Source: Thermaurantimonas sp046299575
GTDB lineage: Bacteria; Bacteroidota; Bacteroidia; Flavobacteriales; Schleiferiaceae
DNA: 64,000 nucleotides
Assembly (NCBI RefSeq): GCF_046299575.1
Contig: NZ_JBKBHX010000002.1
Coordinates: forward strand, 510,269 to 574,268
Direction: 5' to 3'
The position numbers were made by a program, and so were the translations under genes. This document shows, piece after piece, positions 54,201 to 61,443 of this stretch. Each line of letters begins with the position of its first letter. Within the stretch, counting starts at the first letter, position 1. The notes under the pieces were generated by a model, which saw only the letters and a list, made by a program, of their open reading frames with translations, had not been told where the DNA came from and did not search any database.

Positions 54201-54541
54201 CATTTGAGCTCTTCAAGCGCATGAAGGAAAATCTCAACAAAGACCTTGTTTCCTTCTTGATGCATGCTTACATACCCATGGAAAATCAACAACCCGTAAG
54301 TGCTACAGCGCCAGCTCGCCAAGTTCGTTCTCGACAAGAGTCGCTCGTAACTTCAGGGCCTGGTTCTGCTTCATCTGAAGAACCTGTAAGAAGAGCACCA
54401 AGGCCTATAATAAGTGAAAAGAAATACGGCCGAAATGACCATGTAGTGATTCAAAACCTTACAACTGGCGAAAAAAGGGAACTCAAATACAAGCAAGCCA
54501 TACCACTACTCCAATCAGGAGCATGGGTAATCGTTGATTAA
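51221..54541 (+). CDS. secA: preprotein translocase ATPase SecA
   Basis: The product is 1106 residues and drives Sec secretion. It has Walker A GEGKT near 193-197 ([14 protein letters not shown]), [14 protein letters not shown], the preprotein cross-linking domain, [12 protein letters not shown] and [21 protein letters not shown]. About 100 residues of insertion follow [12 protein letters not shown], as in Bacteroidota. The tail ends [20 protein letters not shown] and lacks the cysteine-rich zinc finger of E. coli SecA. Full length, single copy visible. Confidence 0.97.
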   Translation: [1106 protein letters not shown]

Positions 54542-54546
54542 TTAAT

Positions 54547-55206
54547 TTATCCAAGAAAAACTTTCAATTCATCAGGGTCTGATGCAGTCATCATACCCTG
54601 AATTTTTTTTTGTTCAATAATTTTTACCAATAGGTTTAAATGCTCTGTATTATTTAAAAAATCAAAAGATTCTCTTCTCAAAATTAATGTAGCTGTAGAA
54701 TGGGTTTTTAAAAAATTTTTGTACGCTTCAGATAGCTTCTCGAGATATTCTGGCTCGATTTTCTGTTCGAACCATCGACCTCTTTGTTGAATGTTTTTGA
54801 GCAACGTTTCCGTTTCAGCGCTTAAAAATATCAACAGGTCTGGCTTACGAACTTTTTTAAACAACATATCAAAAAAGTGCTCATAAAGGAAAAACTCTTT
54901 TTCCGAAAGATTTACCGAAGCAAATAGTTTTGATTTAAAAGGATGATAATCCGAAACAAAAACAGGCTGAAACAAATCGATTTCGATCAGCAAATCGTGC
55001 AGTTGCTGATAGCGCTCTGCCATAAATGCCATTTCAACCGTAAAAGCCCAACGCTCCGGATTCGAATAAAATTCATTTAGAAAAGGGTTGTCAGCAAATT
55101 GTTCTAATATCACACGCGCATCCAGAGCTTCAGCCAGGAGTGTGGCTAGAGTGGTTTTTCCGGCACCGATATTTCCTTCGATAGCAATATAGATAGGTTC
55201 TTTCAT
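54547..55206 (-). CDS. deoxynucleoside kinase
   Basis: The product is 219 residues of the dNK/dGK family: P-loop IEGNIGAGKTTLATLL (9-24), EQFADNPFLNEFY, the ERYQQL region, and RGRWFEQKIEPEYLEKL in the lid. It phosphorylates purine or mixed deoxynucleosides; the exact specificity cannot be told. In Bacteroidota it is commonly paired with folK, as here: the start overlaps the folK stop (ATGA). Its end is five bases from secA, convergent. Confidence 0.88.
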   Translation of the reverse strand: MKEPIYIAIEGNIGAGKTTLATLLAEALDARVILEQFADNPFLNEFYSNPERWAFTVEMAFMAERYQQLHDLLIEIDLFQPVFVSDYHPFKSKLFASVNLSEKEFFLYEHFFDMLFKKVRKPDLLIFLSAETETLLKNIQQRGRWFEQKIEPEYLEKLSEAYKNFLKTHSTATLILRRESFDFLNNTEHLNLLVKIIEQKKIQGMMTASDPDELKVFLG

Positions 55207-55697
55207 GCAACTTTGATTACTTGCGATGTATCGCTACATTCTTTTAAGAGTTCTAAACAGGATTTTTTTAAGAAAGGATGTTGCCAATGGGGTGTGAGCT
55301 CACTGACAGGTATGAGAGTAAACTTTCGAAGATGCATCCGAGGATGAGGAATCTGAACAATCTCAGAATTTTCAATTAGGTCGAAAGCGTGCACAATATC
55401 GATGTCTAATGTTCGCGAGGTATATTTTCCAATGTGTGTACGGTCGCGTCCACACTGATATTCTATTTCCAGTAAAGTAGACATTAATAAATTTGCTCTG
55501 AGAGGCGTTTTCACTTCAATGGCTTGGTTTAAAAATTCGGCTCCATCCATCTTCCATGGTTCGGTAGCATATAAAGACGATTCTTGTAAAATTTCAATAC
55601 CTTGTTTTAGTAAAAGAGATTTTGCAAATGCAAAAGTTTTTTTCACATCGCCCACATTGCCGCCAAGCAGTAATATGTATTTTTTATCTTGTTTCAT
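55203..55697 (-). CDS. folK: 2-amino-4-hydroxy-6-hydroxymethyldihydropteridine diphosphokinase
   Basis: The product is 164 residues, the HPPK step of folate synthesis. It has ILLLGGNVGDVKKTFAFA, SSLYATEPWKMDGAEFLNQA, the RTHIGKYTSRTLDIDIV signature (metal-binding DIDI) and PHPRMHLRKFTLIPVSE. The ATG at 55697 gives the normal start MKQDKKYILLLGGN; a TTG-initiated frame adds seven codons. Divergent from sppA. Confidence 0.93.
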   Translation of the reverse strand: MKQDKKYILLLGGNVGDVKKTFAFAKSLLLKQGIEILQESSLYATEPWKMDGAEFLNQAIEVKTPLRANLLMSTLLEIEYQCGRDRTHIGKYTSRTLDIDIVHAFDLIENSEIVQIPHPRMHLRKFTLIPVSELTPHWQHPFLKKSCLELLKECSDTSQVIKVA

Positions 55698-55762
55698 CAC
55701 ACAATGCGTACAGGTCAATCACAAGTCATTGTATCATTGCAAACTAAACACACAATCAGTCT

Positions 55763-57526
55763 ATGAAAACGTTTTTTAAAATGCTAATAGCCAGCATCCT
55801 TGGGGGTGCGATTCTTATTTTCTTGATCTTTTTTACCCTTATCGGCATCGGAATGGCCGGCCAGAAGGAGTTTGAGTTGAAAGAAAATTCGGTACTTTTC
55901 CTTGATTTAAACTACCCGATCAACGAGCGCGAGTCAAGTAATCCGTTTCAAAACTTCGACCCCATCAGCGGTCAGGCACAAAAAACTTTAGGACTTTATG
56001 AGATCGTAAAAGCAATAAAAGAAGCTAAAGAAAACGATAAAGTCGCAGGAATCTACATCAAATCCGGTAATGTAGAGGCTGGTATGGGTACTTTGAAAGA
56101 AATCAGAGATGCTTTAGTAAAATTCAAAGAATCAGGAAAATTTATCATTGCCTTCGACGAGAACTTATCGCAACGCGGTTACTACTTGAGTAGTGTGGCC
56201 GACAGTATATATGTGCCCGAAGAAGGAATTGTCGAATTTGGAGGACTTTCCACTGCTGTGCCCTTTTACCGAAAGTTTTTAGAGAATGTAGGCATTAAGG
56301 CCGAGGTAGTTCGCGGTAGTAACAATAAATTCAAATCAGCAGTTGAGCCCTTTCTCGAATACCAGATCAGCGAGGCAAACCGAGAGCAAATTACTACATT
56401 TCAAAATTCCATTTGGTCGATTATTCGGGCTGATATTGCAACATCTCGAAACATTGCTCCGGAGAAGCTCGACGAAATTGCCAATACCCGCGAAGCGACC
56501 ATACCACAGAGAGCCGCTGAACTTGGATTGATTACGCGTACCGCATATTTAGATGAAGTAAGAGATGTATTAGTTTCATTAACAAAGAATGAAAAATACG
56601 AAGATGTACAGTTGGCATCAGTATCACAAGTAACCTCATTAAAAAAATCTTCGAAAGACAAGACAAAATCGAGCAGAGACCGCATCGCCATTGTTTTTGC
56701 ACAGGGAGAAATAGGCAGTGGTGAAGGCAGTGATACAGAAATAGGTAGTGATCGCATAGCCGAAGCTATTCGAAAGGCGCATGAAGACGAAAAAGTAAAA
56801 GCCATTGTGATGCGTGTAAACAGTCCGGGAGGAGCAGTTTTAGCCAGCGATATCATTTTAAGAGAAGTTATACGTGCTAAAGAGAAAAAGCCATTTATAG
56901 TATCTTTTGGGGATTTGGCTGCTTCAGGTGGCTACTACATTTCTTGTATGGCCGATACAATAGTAGCCCAACCCACGACGATTACTGGATCAATTGGAGT
57001 ATTTGGTTTGTTCTTCAGCGCTCAAGATCTGCTAAACAACAAACTTGGAATCCGTTTCGATGTGGTTAAAACACACGAATATGCAGATTTCGGAGCTATT
57101 GATCGCCCCTTACGTGAGAGTGAGCGGCAGTTTTTACAGCGATATATTGACAAGTTTTACGGCGGATTTTTGAAAAAAGTAGCCTCGGGTCGTGGCCTCG
57201 ATTCTCTTTACATTGACAGCATAGGACAGGGGAGAGTCTGGACCGGTGAGTGGGGCCTTAAACTCGGACTTGTCGATGTGTTAGGCGGTTTACAAGATGC
57301 TATTGATATTGCTGCAAAGAAAGCAGGACTCGATGCTTACAAGATTGTAACTTATCCTGAACCAGTAGACCCTTTTAAAGTGATCTTGAAACAATTAGGC
57401 TTCGATTCAGAATTAAAATTGAAAAAACAATTGGGAATTCTTTACTTTTATTTTGAAAAAATAAAAAGTATCTACAAACAACAAGGACTTTTAATGCGTA
57501 TGGAGTACGACTTCCATATTCAGTAA
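55763..57526 (+). CDS. sppA: signal peptide peptidase SppA, long form
   Basis: The product is 587 residues, the two-domain form. An N-terminal membrane helix (about 6-30) is followed by duplicated S49 domains. The candidate catalytic lysine is in GSNNKFKSAVEPF in the first domain and the serine in GDLAASGGYYIS in the second. It degrades cleaved signal peptides in the inner membrane. First gene of a run of four on the + strand with gaps of 4-6 bases or overlaps. Confidence 0.92.
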   Translation: MKTFFKMLIASILGGAILIFLIFFTLIGIGMAGQKEFELKENSVLFLDLNYPINERESSNPFQNFDPISGQAQKTLGLYEIVKAIKEAKENDKVAGIYIKSGNVEAGMGTLKEIRDALVKFKESGKFIIAFDENLSQRGYYLSSVADSIYVPEEGIVEFGGLSTAVPFYRKFLENVGIKAEVVRGSNNKFKSAVEPFLEYQISEANREQITTFQNSIWSIIRADIATSRNIAPEKLDEIANTREATIPQRAAELGLITRTAYLDEVRDVLVSLTKNEKYEDVQLASVSQVTSLKKSSKDKTKSSRDRIAIVFAQGEIGSGEGSDTEIGSDRIAEAIRKAHEDEKVKAIVMRVNSPGGAVLASDIILREVIRAKEKKPFIVSFGDLAASGGYYISCMADTIVAQPTTITGSIGVFGLFFSAQDLLNNKLGIRFDVVKTHEYADFGAIDRPLRESERQFLQRYIDKFYGGFLKKVASGRGLDSLYIDSIGQGRVWTGEWGLKLGLVDVLGGLQDAIDIAAKKAGLDAYKIVTYPEPVDPFKVILKQLGFDSELKLKKQLGILYFYFEKIKSIYKQQGLLMRMEYDFHIQ

Positions 57527-57530
57527 CAAA

Positions 57531-58220
57531 TTGAATTCTACATCTGAGATATCAAATTTGGCGCGGAGAGATTTTATGTTGCTCACCGCCCTTTTTATTA
57601 GTGCCCTTATCACTTGTAATCTTATAGCTAATAAGTTTATTACAATCGATTTGGGCTTTAAGCAGTTTGTGATTTCTGCTGGTGTACTGCCTTATCCTAT
57701 CACTTTTTTGATCACAGATATTCTTTCAGAAATCTACGGAAAGAAAAAAACTCAAGAAGTTGTAGTTGTAGGGTTTGCAGCAGCCATTTTTACCTTATTC
57801 ATTCTGGCATTAGGCGGCTGGTTTAATGCTATTCCGAATTCAGTGGTTTCGGATGAGGTGTATAATCAAGTATTTAAAAATTCCTGGAGACTTATAGGCG
57901 CATCAATGGCCGCCTACATAGTAGCACAGCTTGTGGATGTAAAACTCTTTCATTTTTGGAAGAGGCTCACTAAAGGCCGAATGCTTTGGGTGAGAAACAA
58001 CTTTTCTACTATTTTCTCACAATTAGTTGACACCATTTTGGTTGTTTCCATCATTTTTATCGGCAGAGAAAATTTTTCAACGATTACTCAATACATAATT
58101 GATGGATGGATTTTTAAAGTAATCATAGCAGCTTTTGACACACCCTTTTTCTATGCAGCTGTATATTGGTATCGAAAAAAATACGCTATTTCCAATTCAT
58201 ATCAGGAAGTAGATTTTTAG
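57531..58220 (+). CDS. queuosine precursor transporter (YhhQ/VUT type)
   Basis: The product is 229 residues with about six membrane helices. Characteristic stretches are CNLIANKFITI, LPYPITFLITDILSEIYGKKK and WVRNNFSTIFSQLVDTILVV. This family imports 7-cyano- or 7-aminomethyl-7-deazaguanine. The start used is TTG at 57531, four bases after sppA; an ATG at 57576 would remove 15 residues. The family call is firm, the start less so. Confidence 0.88.
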   Translation: MNSTSEISNLARRDFMLLTALFISALITCNLIANKFITIDLGFKQFVISAGVLPYPITFLITDILSEIYGKKKTQEVVVVGFAAAIFTLFILALGGWFNAIPNSVVSDEVYNQVFKNSWRLIGASMAAYIVAQLVDVKLFHFWKRLTKGRMLWVRNNFSTIFSQLVDTILVVSIIFIGRENFSTITQYIIDGWIFKVIIAAFDTPFFYAAVYWYRKKYAISNSYQEVDF

Positions 58221-58226
58221 TCGTAG

Positions 58227-59621
58227 ATGAGTGAATTAAGGAATTCCATTGCATTATATATCATTCAAATAAGTTTAATTCTTCTCAAAATTCCCTACCT
58301 TTCATTAGGATTTGGACCTGAGGAAGATGCTTGGGGACATGTGTACAATATTATAGAGATGTATGAGCAAGGCCACTACATCATATCTCGCTTGCCAGGT
58401 CATCCGTCATATGAAGCATTAATGTTTTTGCTGTTTCCGTTAATAAAATACCCCTTTGTCTTCAATTTATTCAGTGCTATTGCCGCAGCCTTTGCCATCA
58501 ATGAGTTTTATAAGTTGTTACGGCTTATCAATGCTAAATATGCCTTGCTATGGACAATGGCCTTTGGCTTAATGCCGGCCTTTTTTCTTGGAAGCACCTA
58601 TGTCATCGATTATGCCTTCTCGATCTGGTGGATGTTGCGTTCTACCAGATTGCTCTTCCAAGGAAGATTTGTCGAATCGGGTTTTTCACTTGGTGTAGCT
58701 ACAGCTTTTCGAATTACCTCCTTCGCCTTAGTGTTGCCAGCCATTTTGTATTTAATTAAAAATAAATCCGCAGCGAAAAATCATTTGTCTTTTTTATTCA
58801 CAGCTTCATTAGTGGCATTTCTGTTTTATGCGCCGATTATTTACACGTATGGAATAGACTTTTTTGATTACCATAAACCCCCCGGTTCCGGATTTTTAAA
58901 AGCGCTTTACAAATTTCTTCCAGGGGCACTAGGTTTATTGGGTTCTCTTGGTTTTTTGGCAATTTTATTTAATGTCTTTTATCGAAGTCGCAACGAGTTA
59001 AAACAGATTATGAATAAACCTATTAACATGTTTTTTCTTGTTACATCTCTTCTATTTTTTATCTCTTATATTCGACTACCTGAGAAAACGGCTTTTGCTA
59101 TTCCAATTTTTGCCTATTTATATCTTTGTTTCGCACAGATTGATATACACAAAGGCCGTTTTTTACTCGTAACACTTGTGGTTAGCATATTCATTGCAGG
59201 CCTGCAGTTTGTACATCCTTACAGAGGTTGCAATCCGTCAGCAATTGCATTAAGGGGGAATGTAGGGGGACAGACGATTGAAGTAGCTCCTTTAAAAGGA
59301 TTGTATTTAAGTGAATTAGAAAAAAGACAAAACAAAGTAAAATTTGCTGAATGCGCGTTCAATACGCTAAAAAGTTTTCATGATTCCAAAACTGTGGTAA
59401 TTTGTGGCTGGTGGTATGCTCAGCTGAAAACGATGGAGTGGAGTAGTGATCAAGATTTGTCACCCCATCTTGTTTACTATCTTTCACAAGATGAGTTGAA
59501 GCACTTTCTTTCCGAGGGATATGTAATATATCATTTAGAAGATCTCTCTGCAGTAAATGACCGACTTAAAGGAACTTCGTTAAAGGATTTTTCAAAACCA
59601 ATTCAAATCGATTGTCCATGA
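58227..59621 (+). CDS. GT-C-like multi-spanning membrane protein
   Basis: The product is 464 residues with about ten membrane helices. An acidic motif, FGPEEDAWG, sits in the first periplasmic loop, as in GT-C glycosyltransferases that use polyprenyl-phosphate sugars (PMT/ArnT-like). A soluble C-terminal part of about 130 residues follows. Donor and acceptor unknown. It overlaps ridA by four bases (ATGA). Confidence 0.6.
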   Translation: MSELRNSIALYIIQISLILLKIPYLSLGFGPEEDAWGHVYNIIEMYEQGHYIISRLPGHPSYEALMFLLFPLIKYPFVFNLFSAIAAAFAINEFYKLLRLINAKYALLWTMAFGLMPAFFLGSTYVIDYAFSIWWMLRSTRLLFQGRFVESGFSLGVATAFRITSFALVLPAILYLIKNKSAAKNHLSFLFTASLVAFLFYAPIIYTYGIDFFDYHKPPGSGFLKALYKFLPGALGLLGSLGFLAILFNVFYRSRNELKQIMNKPINMFFLVTSLLFFISYIRLPEKTAFAIPIFAYLYLCFAQIDIHKGRFLLVTLVVSIFIAGLQFVHPYRGCNPSAIALRGNVGGQTIEVAPLKGLYLSELEKRQNKVKFAECAFNTLKSFHDSKTVVICGWWYAQLKTMEWSSDQDLSPHLVYYLSQDELKHFLSEGYVIYHLEDLSAVNDRLKGTSLKDFSKPIQIDCP

Positions 59622-60046
59622 ATACAGAAAAGTTTTATTCAGAAAATGCTCCAAAGCCTGTCGGCTTATATCCACATGCACGTAGGGCAGGGAACTTGCT
59701 ATTTTTATCAGGTGTTGGTCCACGAATAGCTAGATCTGACATAAACGATTCCGGAGTTCCTGGTTTAGTGCTTGATCACAATGGAAATTATAAAGAATTT
59801 GACTTTGAAGCTCAGGTGCACAGTGTTTTTCAGAATGTGCGGACGATACTCGAAGCCAGTGGAAGTCGCTGGGAAAATTTGATTGACATTACGGTGTTTT
59901 TGGTAAACATGAAGCGCGACTTTCACGCGTTTAACAGAATCTATGCGGAATACTTTAAAGAAAATCAACCGTGCCGAACCACTGTAGAGGTTAATGCACT
60001 GCCTACTCCAATTGCTATTGAATTAAAGTGCATAGCCACCATATAA
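59618..60046 (+). CDS. RidA/YjgF-family protein
   Basis: The product is 142 residues. It shows the family pattern: PVGLYPHARRAGNLLFLSGVGP near the start, VFQNVRTILEASGSRWENLIDITVFL and the arginine-containing NQPCRTTVEVNALPTPIAIELKCIA. RidA proteins hydrolyse reactive enamine/imine intermediates. This one has a longer loop than E. coli RidA (RIARSDINDSGVPGLVLD), resembling 3-aminoacrylate-type subfamilies; subfamily uncertain. Confidence 0.9.
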   Translation: MNTEKFYSENAPKPVGLYPHARRAGNLLFLSGVGPRIARSDINDSGVPGLVLDHNGNYKEFDFEAQVHSVFQNVRTILEASGSRWENLIDITVFLVNMKRDFHAFNRIYAEYFKENQPCRTTVEVNALPTPIAIELKCIATI

Positions 60047-60051
60047 TAAAA

Positions 60052-60074
60052 ATCCCGGGTGAGCGACCCGGGAT
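60052..60074 (-). terminator. rho-independent terminator for the ychF transcript
   Basis: ATCCCGGGT pairs with ACCCGGGAT, a perfect 9-pair stem with loop GAGCG. On the reverse strand it is followed by TTTTTATTAT. This orientation serves ychF, leaving a 3' untranslated region of about 130 bases; it may also affect ridA readthrough. Confidence 0.75.
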
Positions 60075-60205
60075 CCAAGTGGCTAAAAGCGATTAACACA
60101 AAATTTACCCAAATGAAAAAAGCACACTTATGGTGAAAAGAACGTTGCTTTTATTGGGTCAATCTTTGTGCCAAAGAGTGTTTTTAAAGGTAAATAGATT
60201 AAAAA

Positions 60206-61300
60206 TCAAATGTTAAAGCGGAAGTGCATGATGTCACCGTCTTTCACCACATATTCTTTTCCTTCAATGCGGAGTTTGCCAGCTTCGCGTACAGCGGCTT
60301 CAGAGCCATATTGAATGTAATCTTCATAGGAAATTACTTCAGCTCGAATAAATCCTTTTTCAAAATCAGAATGAATCACTCCGGCAGCTTTAGGTGCGGT
60401 ATCGCCCTTTTTGATCGTCCAAGCTCGCACCTCTTTTTCACCTGCAGTAAAAAAGGTTTGAAGATTCAATAATTCATAAGCCGCGCGGATCAGGCGATTT
60501 ACGCCAGGCTCTACCAGGCCAAGTTCTTCTAAAAAGAGTTTTCGTTCGTCGTAAGATTCGAGTTCAGCAATTTCGCTTTCGATTTTAGCAGCCAGTATTA
60601 AAACACCAGCATTTTCTTTTTTGGCAATTTCGCTAATGGAATCCACCCAATGATTACCTGTCGCTGCTGCACTTTCATCCACATTACATACGTAAAGCAC
60701 TGGTTTATATGTAAGAAGTTGAAGGCTTTTTACAATGTCTTGTTCATCTTCATTGGCCGGTAGAAAAACGCGTGCATTCTTTCCTTCAAGCAGCAGTTGG
60801 CGAATCTGACTTAATACATTGAATTCTTTAGAAGCTGACTTATCGCCGGTTTTTGCTGCTTTTTCAATTTTAGAGATGCGTTTTTCGAGAGTTTCAAGAT
60901 CTTTGAGCTGCAGTTCGGTATCGATTACCTCCTTATCACGAATAGGATTGACTGAGCCATCTACATGAATGATATTAGGATCTTCAAAACAGCGCAGTAC
61001 GTGTAGTATTGCGTGCGTTTCGCGAATATTTCCTAGAAACTGATTTCCAAGACCTTCTCCCTTTGAAGCCCCTTTTACAAGACCTGCTATATCTACAATT
61101 TCAACAGTTGCCGGTACTACGCGTTGCGGTTTTACCAACTCAGTCAACTTCTCAAGGCGCGGATCAGGCACATTTACCATACCTACATTGGGCTCAATGG
61201 TACAAAAGGGAAAGTTTGCACTTTGTGCTTTTGCGTTTGACAGACAGTTAAATAACGTTGATTTTCCAACATTGGGAAGCCCAACAATACCACATTTCAT
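60206..61300 (-). CDS. ychF: redox-regulated ATPase YchF (Obg-like)
   Basis: The product is 364 residues. P-loop GLPNVGKSTLFN (7-18), DIAGLVKGASKGEGLGN, and the G4 position as CNVDE instead of NKxD, consistent with YchF preferring ATP. The C-terminal TGS domain (FFTAGEKEVRAWTIKKGDTA ... KEYVVKDGDIMHFRFNI) is complete. It binds ribosomes and affects stress responses. Single gene with its own promoter and terminator. Confidence 0.96.
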   Translation of the reverse strand: MKCGIVGLPNVGKSTLFNCLSNAKAQSANFPFCTIEPNVGMVNVPDPRLEKLTELVKPQRVVPATVEIVDIAGLVKGASKGEGLGNQFLGNIRETHAILHVLRCFEDPNIIHVDGSVNPIRDKEVIDTELQLKDLETLEKRISKIEKAAKTGDKSASKEFNVLSQIRQLLLEGKNARVFLPANEDEQDIVKSLQLLTYKPVLYVCNVDESAAATGNHWVDSISEIAKKENAGVLILAAKIESEIAELESYDERKLFLEELGLVEPGVNRLIRAAYELLNLQTFFTAGEKEVRAWTIKKGDTAPKAAGVIHSDFEKGFIRAEVISYEDYIQYGSEAAVREAGKLRIEGKEYVVKDGDIMHFRFNI

Positions 61301-61319
61301 AAATACTAACTAAGGCAGC

Positions 61320-61327
61320 CAAAAGTA
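61320..61327 (-). promoter_or_regulatory. TAnnTTTG -7 element before ychF
   Basis: The reverse strand reads TACTTTTG, ending 19 bases before the ATG at 61300. No -33 TTG at the usual spacing. Confidence 0.45.
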
Positions 61328-61443
61328 TATTACTAGGTAATTACCACGGACTAAATTTTTTTGTAATAAAAATTCGATGCTCAATAGTTCTACATTAAAA
61401 GTTCCCTTTAATTCGTTTATTTGCAAAAAACAACGATTTTAAT

